Assembly: GCF_002018875.1 (NCBI RefSeq)
Contig: NZ_MVOL01000002.1
Span: 248,001-312,000 of the forward strand
Direction: 5' to 3'
Length of the DNA stretch: 64,000 bases
Origin: Pseudomonas sp. MF4836
GTDB taxonomy: Bacteria > Pseudomonadota > Gammaproteobacteria > Pseudomonadales > Pseudomonadaceae
Shown here: positions 36,601 to 43,058 of the stretch, piece by piece
How positions within the stretch are numbered: the stretch's first letter is position 1
Layout: each line of letters starts with the position of its first letter
Translations under genes and position numbers: made by a program
The notes under the pieces: generated by a model
What the model was told of the DNA's origin: nothing
Seen by the model: only the letters and a program-made list of their open reading frames with translations
Database searches by the model: none

Positions 36601-37706
36601 GCGATGCGCTGAAAAGCGCGCTGTTCAATACCCTGGCCGCCGCGAGCTTCAATGCCGTGGGTGATTACACCGAAGGCGTGCTGACTGAAGGCATGCCACC
36701 CAAGATCCTGGTCCACGCCATGGTCGGCGGCCTGCTGTCAAAAGCCACCGGCGGCGACTTCAAGACCGGCGCCTTGGCGGCAGGAGTGAACGAGGCCCTG
36801 GTCGTCCACCTGGACAAGCTGGTGAGCGGTAACAAAACGCTGCTGTCCATGAGCTCGCAAATCGTGGGCGTGCTGACGGCTGCGGCGCAGAAGGATGCGG
36901 ATGCGCAGTCGATGGAGAAGGGTGGTTGGGTGGCGAAGAATGCTACGCAGTACAACTACTTAGGTCATCAGGAGCTAGATGATTTAGAGAAAGAGGCACG
37001 TAACTGTAAGGCCCTTGGGAACTGTGACGAGGTCAGGGAGCGATTCAGAAAGCTCAGTGTTCAACTTGATGATGAGCTCGCTGCGGACTGCGGCAGAAAT
37101 CCGTCAACTTGTCCGACCTTATACGGCGACCTACTGCACGACAGAAATAGTCTGCAGGAGCGCCTGGCGAAGATGTATTTTGATGACAGCATTCCTTCGA
37201 TGTTCAAGGCGGATCTGCATCGTTATCAGTTGCAGAATATAAGTGCCATAGGCACTCTCACAAAGGCTCAAGCCCAATCCTTTTTTGAAAGTCAGGGGGT
37301 TTCCCCGGAAAAGGTTGAGTGGGGAAGTGCACTTCTCGCCGCAATGGGCGGTTTTTTGGTTGGGAAGGGAGGAGCTGCAAAAGCAAACATAAATGTTGCT
37401 AAGGACTTTATTAGTAAACCTCAGTCCATCTGGGGGCGCTCGGCGGATGACATAGCAAGTGACTTCAGAACTGCCGGCTATGAGGTAAATGTACGTCAAT
37501 CCACTCGTGGTTCTGGTCAGGCTCTAATTGTGGAGGTAAAAGGGCATCCCCAAATTTCGCAGATCCAAGTTCATCCTGGTGGAGGTCGGCATGAGGGAGC
37601 CTATTATAAAGTCTCTACTACAACAGATGGGACTATAAAGGTAGTTGATCCTTTAACTTATAAGCCGACTCCTGGGGAGAAGGCAAAGATTATTTCTGGA
37701 GGTTAG
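30630..37706 (+). CDS. cdiA: CdiA-like contact-dependent effector with C-terminal toxin tip
   Basis: 2358 aa from ATG 30630 (AAGGATT ribosome site). An extended signal region precedes the TPS secretion domain (about 48-170), with NPYGITCDGCGFINTP near residues 155-170. Dozens of FHA-type repeats follow (LDNRDGKLIGAQVQLSA pattern, about 400-740), then a second repeat zone and, near 1857-1930, a hydrophobic Gly-rich segment resembling DUF637. The segment QYNYLGHQELDDL at about 2105-2117 marks a sharp drop in GC: the sequence after it is a variable tip. The last 80 residues (WGRSADDIASDFRTAGYEV onward) form a compact domain with STRGSG, KGHPQ and HPGGGRHEGAYYK motifs, probably an RNase-like toxin (inference). 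The immunity gene follows after 4 bp. Confidence 0.88.
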   Translation: MDVTQQATATCRPATRLHTLEGFRGLARRGLALILANAMVWQPLLVQAEGIAINGGGGSLGAAANGVPVINIAQPNSNGLSHNTFEHYNVGSQGLILNNAIDRTQSTQLGGIILGNSHLQGQSATTILNEVTSNNRTQLKGYTEVAGQAARVIIANPYGITCDGCGFINTPQATLTTGKSVVDQGRLDRFTVDGGDIAIEGAGANASNLNQFDLITRSAKINAKLHAKKLNVIAGRNEVDASSLAVTALAPGGSPAPQLAIDSSALGGMYAGAIKLVGTEQGVGVKLSGEMAASAGDIQIDVDGNLTMATTAATAALSVKAQSLRADEALYAGGDLDINTRDELFSHKSIAAGGKVMLASNGQLTNLGAIEAGVNTDNSRNSRGDVQITAQHLRNAGQVIATRQLDIDTEQTLDNRDGKLIGAQVQLSATRLDNRNGLIGASTGETKVSAREQLDNRGGTLQAESKLRLDGGAMLNRNGVMLGKQVTLDAKSLDNSEQGHIVAEAGRLSATVEQALDNQQGRLQASAGDMELSAASLDNRGGVMVGEHVQVTATQGGLDNQGGQVLGSGLQVQAKTAIDNRDGGQLLAGSNGLKLGSAYLHNQQGQVIAGGSHAQLELEHLDNRQGSISASSLSLTADEADNRAGHLASLDGHLQLSVARLNNQGGLIEASQHLLIQGQRLDNSAGGRLIAYLGELSRIQLGGELDNRSGRIAIGSRDFGLQAGTLHNVGGQIEHAGSGSFGLRSASLFGAQGRVIGQGSGAWNIAQVDGAGVWHLNGALDVSGLNSISLMAGDRIASAGNLSLAAVSLNNAGELLSDGDLVLTLSGDLNNQGLISTQKALRIDAANLTQEGGRIASAAEAEVNLTGLLDNLGRLTAGTQLNVRAQGIDNRGTLGAQQFLGLTAIQGISNQSGGLIFSGADMQLRANSLLNRYADLYSKGNLSFAAVDGGRAREMRNLSGSIESEGDLQLKVSELENAKADFEAGESVANRNILINCIDCRGDRHSGYYIVRTTYEGSVLKDSPAARLLANRDLLLEAVTVTNGQSLLAANRNLSVTAANFYNRGLTLDNRVETVNYFLSDVSQSAYRVTEAATNAWNAWNAGLAPGDQAPIPVSITQYGVHSSNSTLTPGTNTLESGTVQAGATLSLNISGELVNGTLSPQGDAQLRGTTLDSQAYGAGGQEVVLGTQAGAPGPLKDVKRVEVVNADGSVHVSFVPQDFSDAPFVSVDPTSLPTFRLPQGEYGLFTQSRNPASQYLIETNPALTDLKRFMSSDYLLGQLNYDFREASRRLGDGQYETRLIADAVRAQTGQRFLANGLSSDYEQFQYLMDNAIGSKSALGLSVGVGLTAEQVAALTHDIVWMEERLVDGESVLAPVLYLAKVDSRNLRGASLIQGRDVNLISGADLKNVGTLRASKDLTLISGGSVLQGGQVQANDRLSLLAQGSIRNALAGEIRADKVDLTSLSGHIVNDRTATALTVGTGSVTHVDAGSLISAGSQLTLNAAQDLVNAGRISSGGDATLSAGNDINLLAVEDRTLSVEALGRGIRREEHMTQLGSSVSAEGNLTLKAGNDINALASSASARQDLSVEAARDINLASAADEHTLESRYKKGQKKVHSIDSQTRQVASEFSAGGNLDLLAGRDATLVASTLEAGEEAYVHAGQQLNLLAAENSDYSLYDMKKKGSWGSKKTQRDEVTDITNVGSTIKAGGDLTLKSGGDQTYQVAKLDSGRDILLDSGGAIAFEGVKDLHQESHEKTNNNAFWVSSKGKGNTDETLRQSQMVAAGSIVIKAVDGLQIDVRQVNRQSVSQTIDAMVAADPQLAWLKDAERRGDVDWRQVKEIHDSFKYSNSGLGPASQIIIAILMGAVIGPMAGGLVGGGTTGAVVGAVASGASTNATVSFINNGGNLGAVFKDVTSSNAMKGYLIAGATAGLTSGVFDGLTGTQTNPYTGKVTPPDLSTWTGVGKFAANQTLQSGTSMLLSKALGQGGSASDALKSALFNTLAAASFNAVGDYTEGVLTEGMPPKILVHAMVGGLLSKATGGDFKTGALAAGVNEALVVHLDKLVSGNKTLLSMSSQIVGVLTAAAQKDADAQSMEKGGWVAKNATQYNYLGHQELDDLEKEARNCKALGNCDEVRERFRKLSVQLDDELAADCGRNPSTCPTLYGDLLHDRNSLQERLAKMYFDDSIPSMFKADLHRYQLQNISAIGTLTKAQAQSFFESQGVSPEKVEWGSALLAAMGGFLVGKGGAAKANINVAKDFISKPQSIWGRSADDIASDFRTAGYEVNVRQSTRGSGQALIVEVKGHPQISQIQVHPGGGRHEGAYYKVSTTTDGTIKVVDPLTYKPTPGEKAKIISGG

Positions 37707-37710
37707 TTAG

Positions 37711-38073
37711 ATGTTGTCTAAGTTAAAGTGGATAATTCAGGCTTTGGCTATTTCAGCAGCTGAGCAGGTGCGTTTATTTCCAGACTTTGTTAATGTTGCA
37801 GACGAACTTGCATTGATTTGGGAAGAGGTCTTAGATAGCCTTGATGTTTTGGAAGCTATGGTGTCAACAGAAGCTCTGTTAGCAATTCGAAAACTAGATG
37901 AGAAAATTTTATCTATTAGCGGTGAGTCTAATTCGCAGATTTGGACTGAGAAGGCTTTGTATGAGTCTACCCACTGGGAGGAGATAAGAGGGCTGGCTAC
38001 TGTAGTGGCTAAAAAGATGAATTGGCCTATTAGCTCGCCTGGACCTGCTGAAGGTATCTATATCGGATCATAA
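37711..38073 (+). CDS. cdiI: Cognate immunity protein of the CdiA tip
   Basis: 120 aa, small and acidic with no signal peptide; probably cytoplasmic. It starts 4 bp after the cdiA stop, with a GGAGG inside the end of cdiA as ribosome site. Position is the main evidence: each toxin tip in this locus is followed directly by a small unrelated gene. The sequence (helical, DELALIWEEVLDSLDVLEAM) matches no family I know. Low GC like the toxin tip. Confidence 0.75.
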   Translation: MLSKLKWIIQALAISAAEQVRLFPDFVNVADELALIWEEVLDSLDVLEAMVSTEALLAIRKLDEKILSISGESNSQIWTEKALYESTHWEEIRGLATVVAKKMNWPISSPGPAEGIYIGS

Positions 38074-38616
38074 AAGGGAAGTTGCGGCAAAAGGAACTAG
38101 CTCGCCAGGTACGAGTACAGTGGCGGGTGTTGCCTCAAATAAAATTGACCCTCACCATCTTGACCTTGTTACAGGCCATCCGAATGCGCACTCTATTACT
38201 CGCCATGGTGGAAGTGTGACGGATGAGCAATTAATGCATAGGGCGTTGACAGGTGTGGCACCTGATGGTCATGTGAAAGTAGCTAATGGAAAGACTGTTC
38301 TCCCACCAATGTCCTCGCATTCCATTCTGATCAGCTACTTATAAACGCAGATCAGACTATCCGTAATGGTGGGGCTTTGCAGGCAGTAATAGCGCAAAAT
38401 CCTGGTAAAACTATAATTACGGTGAAATCGGCTGATGTCGGTGATTTAGGTACGAGTGTAGGGCGTGGCTTTGAGCGTATTGCTGGAAGCAAGTTGAACT
38501 CAGGATTGCAAGGTGCTCCAAGATTGGTGGGTGATTTGAGAAGTGTGCAGGCGACTTACGAATTAAATCCCATTACAAAAAATTGGGAAACAATAACCAT
38601 ATTTCCGTCGAGGTGA
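38066..38616 (+). pseudogene. Orphan CdiA toxin tip, frameshifted (module 2)
   Basis: Starting just inside the end of the immunity gene, the frame reads DHKREVAAKGTSS, then PHHLDLVTGHPNAHSITRHG, a His-rich region, and ends early at 38342. Near 38314 one base is missing: restoring it joins MSS to AFHSDQLLINADQTIRNGG and continues to the stop at 38616 (ITVKSADVGDLG, ETITIFPSR). It lacks a start codon and any secretion domain, so it is an orphan tip. The toxin activity is not recognised. Its immunity gene follows after 4 bp. Confidence 0.72.
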
Positions 38617-38620
38617 TGTT

Positions 38621-38914
38621 ATGCAAAATTATTCGTCGATAAGGAATCTTCTTGAGTCAATATTTTCGGTGGATGTTGGTTTAGATGAGAATGATGCGCT
38701 GGCCGCCTTGGGGCGCGTGCTAAGTGATAAGTGCCAGCGAGAAAAAATAGAGCGTGAGTTATGTGAGCTTTTCAAAGATCGGTCTGTTCTTTGGATGGAG
38801 TTGCTGGATAACGAGAGTTATGTTGTTTATCCCGCAGATGATGAAGGTGATGCTAAAGCCTACATTGTGGAAGTTCTTTGGAGCAGGGTATTTCCAAATG
38901 CATCAGTTCCCTAG
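38621..38914 (+). CDS. Orphan immunity protein (module 2)
   Basis: 97 aa, acidic (SVDVGLDENDALAALGRVL), reading frame intact. It starts 4 bp after the module-2 toxin stop. No known immunity family is recognised. It may still protect against neighbours that carry the active form of the module-2 toxin. Confidence 0.65.
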   Translation: MQNYSSIRNLLESIFSVDVGLDENDALAALGRVLSDKCQREKIERELCELFKDRSVLWMELLDNESYVVYPADDEGDAKAYIVEVLWSRVFPNASVP

Positions 38915-39354
38915 ATCCTAAAGGAACGTTTGTCTCACAAGGCAATGCTCCTGTGTGTGGTCCCGCTTGTGCGGCTATGACCATAACCGATGGAACAGGG
39001 GTTTTTATTAAGTTGGAAAACACCATAGGGAAGTTTGTGAATGGAGTTAGGCCTAGTGGTGTAAATGCTTTAGAGTTGTCAGAGGTGATCACTAAGGCGG
39101 GTGTCAAAAATACAGTGAATACGACCATGTTTCCTGGGCAGTTAAATAAGGCTTTGGAGGAGGTTGGTAGTGTAATAGTTCAAGTTTCTTCGGGCCCTGG
39201 GAAGCATTTCATAATCGTAGATGGCGTGCAGATTGTGAATGGTGTCAAATATTATATGACAAGAGACCCAAGCGCAGGGCCACGAGGTGTTCGGCAGGAC
39301 TTTTTGGATAAAGCGATGTCAGATGGTGTTAATGCGATTGTGATAGGCAAATAG
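38878..39354 (+). CDS. Orphan toxin tip with papain-like cysteine-protease signature (module 3)
   Basis: 158 aa as read from TTG 38878; the domain probably begins a few residues later, and it has no real start signal. The intact frame has NAPVCGPACAAMTI, with the likely nucleophile Cys at the start of a helix, GKHFIIVDGV with a catalytic-type His, and YYMTRDPSAGPRG with an Asp/Asn. This C-H-D order is that of papain-like and C39-type peptidases, which are used as toxins in polymorphic systems. It overlaps the end of the module-2 immunity gene and is followed after 2 bp by its own immunity gene. It is the only orphan tip here with no frame damage. Confidence 0.72.
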   Translation: MEQGISKCISSLDPKGTFVSQGNAPVCGPACAAMTITDGTGVFIKLENTIGKFVNGVRPSGVNALELSEVITKAGVKNTVNTTMFPGQLNKALEEVGSVIVQVSSGPGKHFIIVDGVQIVNGVKYYMTRDPSAGPRGVRQDFLDKAMSDGVNAIVIGK

Positions 39355-39356
39355 GC

Positions 39357-39800
39357 ATGAAAATTCCAAATGAAAAATATAGTGATTTTTTTAATCGGTT
39401 TGTCGGCAGTGAGGGTCTAATCGAGCTGGCTGGATGGTTAGTGATTATTGATTATAGATTGTTTCTTATTTCTGAAAAATATGTCGGAGATTATAGGCAG
39501 GCTGAAAGGATTGAAGTTTCTGATTCGGCAGTTATTTTTTCCGTAATAGATAGGGTTTTCCCGTTAGGTGGAGGTGAGAGTTTTTTATTTCATAAGGCAA
39601 AAGTCATTGGGTGGCTCGTCGAAACTACTCCTCTAAAGATTGTCCCAGTAGAACTGGTGGTTGAAGAAAGAGGTCGCGGGTTTGTTTCTATTAGTCTCCA
39701 GGAGGAAGATATGGAAAAGAATAGGGTACGATATGAGAGCTTTCTAAAAAATAAAGAAACTGCTAATCCAGTTGACTGGCTCGATTTCTACAGGGACTAA
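39357..39800 (+). CDS. Orphan immunity protein for the protease-type tip (module 3)
   Basis: 147 aa, intact, mixed alpha/beta (ELAGWLVIIDYRLFLISEKYV). It starts 2 bp after the toxin stop. It contains no known immunity domain that I recognise; the role is inferred from position and the repeated toxin-immunity pattern of the locus. Confidence 0.65.
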   Translation: MKIPNEKYSDFFNRFVGSEGLIELAGWLVIIDYRLFLISEKYVGDYRQAERIEVSDSAVIFSVIDRVFPLGGGESFLFHKAKVIGWLVETTPLKIVPVELVVEERGRGFVSISLQEEDMEKNRVRYESFLKNKETANPVDWLDFYRD

Positions 39801-39807
39801 TTCTCGG

Positions 39808-40075
39808 TCCGGCAACCTGGTTTTCGGCGGCGTCGATATGCAGTTGCGCGCCAATAGCCAGCTCAGTAGCTATGCCGATCTCTACAGCAAAGGCAACCTG
39901 CAACTAAAGGTTGGTGAACTGGAGAACGCCTAGGCTGACTTCGAAGCCGGCGAAAGCGTAGCCAACCGCAACCCCAACCCCAACTGCCGGGGCGATCGCC
40001 ACTCTGGCTACTACATAGTGCGCACCACCTACCAAGGCACCGATCTCAAAAACTTGCCAGCTGCGCGCCTGATCG
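39808..40075 (+). pseudogene. Relic of a CdiA shaft segment
   Basis: This is a diverged copy of cdiA positions 33365-33720 (shared GADMQLRANS, YADLYSKGNL, GDRHSGYYIVRTTY). It carries an internal deletion of about 78 bp between short direct repeats (GGCAACCTG and GGCGACCTG) and a TAG in place of the Lys codon after ENA. Its GC content matches the shaft, not its low-GC surroundings. It is fused directly to a toxin-tail fragment at about 40070. Confidence 0.75.
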
Positions 40076-40215
40076 ATAATACATCTGGGCACTATGAGCC
40101 CTCTGGTCCTGTTGCACAGGTTGCAGCAGAAAAAACCTCCTCCCCAAAAGGCCTTGATGTATCAGGGAAGTATGTAGAAAAGTCTGAACTCCAAATCATA
40201 GTAGTTCTAGAATAG
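40069..40215 (+). pseudogene. Toxin-tail relic, version 1 of the DNTSGHYEPSG family
   Basis: The frame reads IDNTSGHYEPSGPVAQ, then GLDVSGKYVEK and a diverged end. The same tail, with different codons, occurs at 42007-42130. This copy is joined to the CdiA-shaft relic and has lost its upstream toxin part. A short unmatched stretch (40208-40291, VRGIRNYETFGLEKMARNQG) follows and may be the end of yet another tip. Confidence 0.6.
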
Positions 40216-40312
40216 GTGCGTGGTATACGCAATTATGAAACGTTTGGCCTTGAGAAGATGGCTCGAAACCAAGGATTGGAACGCTTTCCTTTCTAAGTGA
40301 GGAGGTAACCTG

Positions 40313-40464
40313 GGGATTGAGCTTAAATCCGAGGCGGGGAATCTGAAGTTTCTTATCGTGAGTGCAGAAGCTGAGAGTTTTTTGATTTTGATATTGTCTG
40401 TGATTGGTATAAGAGGTTTCTGGCTTTTTTATCTAGTGGCTTTTTTCGCAGTCTAGGTGCCTAA
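40313..40464 (+). pseudogene. Immunity-gene relic with a frameshift
   Basis: One frame reads GIELKSEAGNLKFLIVSAEAES; a shift then gives FDFDIVCDWYKRFLAFLSSG and a stop at 40464. The combined sequence looks like the middle and end of a small acidic immunity protein. No start is visible. The stretch 40465-40552 holds nothing I recognise. Confidence 0.45.
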
Positions 40465-40552
40465 ATGATGTAAGATAAATTCTGGTGCGCCTTTGTAAAG
40501 AGTTGCAGTAGGAGTGTGGGGGCGGTTTTAGATAATTGCGATTGATGGTGTC

Positions 40553-40792
40553 ATGAAAATTAACTGTATTAATGGAACATCTAAAACAATGCTGCTTATT
40601 ATTGAGCCTTGGGCTGAAGAATATTGGCTTGAGTCTGGTGTGTCAGTTGATATTGTCGGGTGTGGAGGGGCAGTTGATGGTAATTTTGAAGTTGAGTATT
40701 TCGACGGTGGTGTGATCTTTTATGGGTAGGAAGGCAGCGTGGTTTCAGTGTTTTCGAATGGTGTCGAGGTGGTTCCTAGTCGACAAGATTAA
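40553..40792 (+). pseudogene. Orphan immunity gene with an in-frame TAG
   Basis: ATG 40553 opens MKINCINGTSKTMLLIIEPW and continues to VEYFDGGVIFYG, then TAG at 40727-40729, then EGSVVSVFSNGVEVVPSRQD to the real stop at 40792. The residues on both sides join naturally if the TAG was TGG (Trp), giving a 79-aa protein. No toxin part is left directly upstream. Confidence 0.6.
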
Positions 40793-41143
40793 ATCTTTGG
40801 TGCAAAAGGTGTAAGAGAAGTAGCCGGAACCAATAAGAATAATTTGCCTGTTCTTTTTGATGGGGAGCTCGCTACTAAGCAGTTGCTTGGTACTGCTAAG
40901 ACACCAGGTGGTAAGCAAATATCATGCTGCGGATCGTATGGTAAATCCGCCTAAAGGCAGAGAGCCGATGACTATTCTGGAAGTGGAGGATTTTATTGAT
41001 ACCGCAGATAAAATTAGAAAAATAAAAATAGATGATTGTGATGCATCTGTTACGCTGATGAACTCTAAATATCCTAAAGCTCCAAGTTGTAGCGGATGGG
41101 GATCGTATTGTCGTGGCTTGTTAATCCGATAAAGAAAAAATGA
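40793..41143 (+). pseudogene. Orphan toxin tip with several frameshifts (module 5)
   Basis: Pieces in three frames join to one domain: IFGAKGVREVAGTNKNNLP to LGTAKTPGGKQI, then HAADRMVNPPKGREPMTILE to MNSKYPKAP, then VVADGDRIVV and LVNPIKKK with a stop at 41141-41143. The HAADRM...PPKGR pattern is common in tips of Pseudomonas polymorphic toxins; I cannot name the activity with confidence. The toxin stop and the immunity start overlap in ATGA. Confidence 0.65.
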
Positions 41144-41418
41144 CGATAAATGATTTGATTGAGCATCTTAATAGATTTGTGGGCGGTTCTAATATTTCGG
41201 CTCAATGGGCAAAAGATGCGGAAACTCTTTTGGATGAAATTGAAGAAAATGAAGGCTTTGGTGAGTTTGAAAGTTTTTTTGATGAGCTGCAGGAAAAGCT
41301 TTCGCTTTATCGGCCTGGAGGCGGAGAGCATCTTATAGATGAGTTTGAAATGAAGCTATTTTGTGTAAGGGTTGTTTCAGCTCTTTTAGATAGGGGCGTG
41401 ATAAGTGGAGGGGAGTAG
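41140..41418 (+). CDS. Orphan immunity protein (module 5)
   Basis: 92 aa, intact and acidic (ETLLDEIEENEGFGEFESFF). Its ATG overlaps the stop of the broken toxin by 4 bp, typical of a cognate pair. The family is not recognised. 41419-41728 after it shows no intact gene. Confidence 0.68.
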   Translation: MTINDLIEHLNRFVGGSNISAQWAKDAETLLDEIEENEGFGEFESFFDELQEKLSLYRPGGGEHLIDEFEMKLFCVRVVSALLDRGVISGGE

Positions 41419-41728
41419 GCAGTAGGGGCAGGCCGATATTGTCCTGCCGTGAAATCGGGGTCAGACCACGACAAGTAGCTCGGAAGTTGAAGTGTATACC
41501 TCGTTTATATAGCAAGATTTTTAATAGCTCTGAATTTATTTCTGTTATTGCCCGCGCTTGCCCCTCAGCGTCGAGTACCTGTGCATAACAGGTGCCACTA
41601 CTAAGCGGGTGGCTTCAATTTTTTGAATACCTATCGCTGGCCTTGAATACGCCTCCAGGCCAACAACCCGAGCAACAACGCAGGCGGTGTGATTGCCGGG
41701 CGCGGCCGCCCAAAATATAAAAATATAA

Positions 41729-42167
41729 AGAGCTGCAAAAGCACCGGCAGGATCCGTAAAAAGCCAAACGACACCTAGTTTTCCAAATCAATTCCCAGAT
41801 CATCCAACAGCTGTTCCAACACTTATCGCAGAAACAAAGTTGACCCAAAGTATAGGAACATATAACTATATTGTTCTTGAGGATGGTAAGTTGGTGATCG
41901 GAAGAAAATTTAATGAGGTGGGTGGAGGGCACATTCATCTAGCGAATGGTAAGCCCGTTATTGCAGCGGTGGAGGTGAAAGTTGTGCGCGGGGAAATTAA
42001 ATATATAGATAACACGTCTGGGCATTATGAGCCCTCTGGGCGCAGCACAGGGCGCAGCAGAAAAGGCATTCTTTCAGAAAGGACTTGATGCGACCGGTAA
42101 GTACATAGAAAAAGTCTGGGTGCCAGAACCTGGCAATCCCAGAAAAGGTGCTTGGGTGCCAAAATGA
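41729..42167 (+). pseudogene. Orphan toxin tip, version 2 of the DNTSGHYEPSG family (module 6)
   Basis: The open stretch reads RAAKAPAGSVKSQTTPSFPN, then TYNYIVLEDGKLVIGRKFNE, HIHLANGKPVIAAVEV and IDNTSGHYEPSG. A frameshift near 42036 must be corrected to continue as AAQGAAEKAFFQKGLDATGK and the end GAWVPK. Without correction it stops at 42088. The stop overlaps the immunity ATG at 42164. No start codon or secretion domain. Confidence 0.68.
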
Positions 42168-42526
42168 AGGACGTCATTAAACAGTTTGACATGCTTTGCG
42201 ATGTGGCCATGGCTGCTTTTGGTGAAGAGCTAGAGATTTCCTATGAAATGTCATTATTAAATATTTTAGAGTTTGTAAAAAAATATCCAGACTATAAAGG
42301 TAGCTTTATAGATAGGTTTGAAATTATTTTAACCTCTCGCAACTCGCCATTTGAAGTTGTGGCATTTTGCATGCATGAGCTTCAGTGACTCGAAATTAAA
42401 AAGTTTGTGATTTTAAAGGTGAATCCTTCGGAGGATCCTCGTAGTGAGTCCTTGCGAAGTACATTGACCGCATATGATGAATTTTGGCCTGATGCGGATC
42501 TTTATAGTTACTACGGTATGAATTAG
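42164..42526 (+). pseudogene. Orphan immunity gene with Trp-to-stop change (module 6)
   Basis: ATG 42164 gives MKDVIKQFDMLCDVAMAAFG to CMHELQ, then TGA at 42386-42388, and the same frame continues LEIKKFVILKVNPSEDPRSE to a stop at 42526. TGA in place of TGG would give a 120-aa protein with one coherent fold. The product is probably truncated to 74 aa and may be inactive. Confidence 0.62.
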
Positions 42527-42595
42527 TTGCTGCAAAGGAGCTGCGGTTAATACTAGCAGACTGCTAGTCACCCGAAGAATCTAAGCATAAGCCCC

Positions 42596-43058
42596 TTGGA
42601 TAGAATAGTTGACAAGTCAATTAATCCGGCAGTGATTCGTGATGGTTTGTCACCATATATTCGAGGGGGGGCAACTGGCTTGTCAGTAGCTAAAGGTTCT
42701 ATCGAGATCAATGTTGAGACACAATATTTGCTATGTGTTAGCGGAAAGTCTTGGAAGGGTAACGCTCCAGAAACTGTGAAAATAGGTGGTTCTCATTATC
42801 AGGTGATTGTAAGTGATAGCGGTTCTGTTCCGAGTTTCCCGAATGGAGCGAATGGCTCTACTAACCTGAATCATGCAGAGCTACTTGCAAGAGGTTTATG
42901 CAGGGCAACAGGTTAAGATCTCAATGGGGGTGCAGAATACATCTGCGTCCAAGCCAGGTATGTGCGGTGGGTGCTCGATGACAAGTAAAAAGTTTGCAGA
43001 AAATAATCCACTTTTTGATATTGGGTTCTTTCAGGGAAGTTCAAGGAGTAATCCATGA
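42596..43058 (+). pseudogene. Orphan deaminase-type toxin tip broken at its HAE motif (module 7)
   Basis: The first frame (from about 42596) reads DRIVDKSINPAVIRDGLSPY to STNLNHAE, and the second continues SYLQEVYAGQQVKISMGVQN to PGMCGGCSMTSKKFAENNPL. HAE plus C-x-x-C is the zinc-binding and catalytic signature of the cytidine-deaminase superfamily used by bacterial toxins. The reading-frame change falls within a few bases of HAE, so the toxin should be inactive. Its stop overlaps the SUKH immunity start. Confidence 0.75.
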
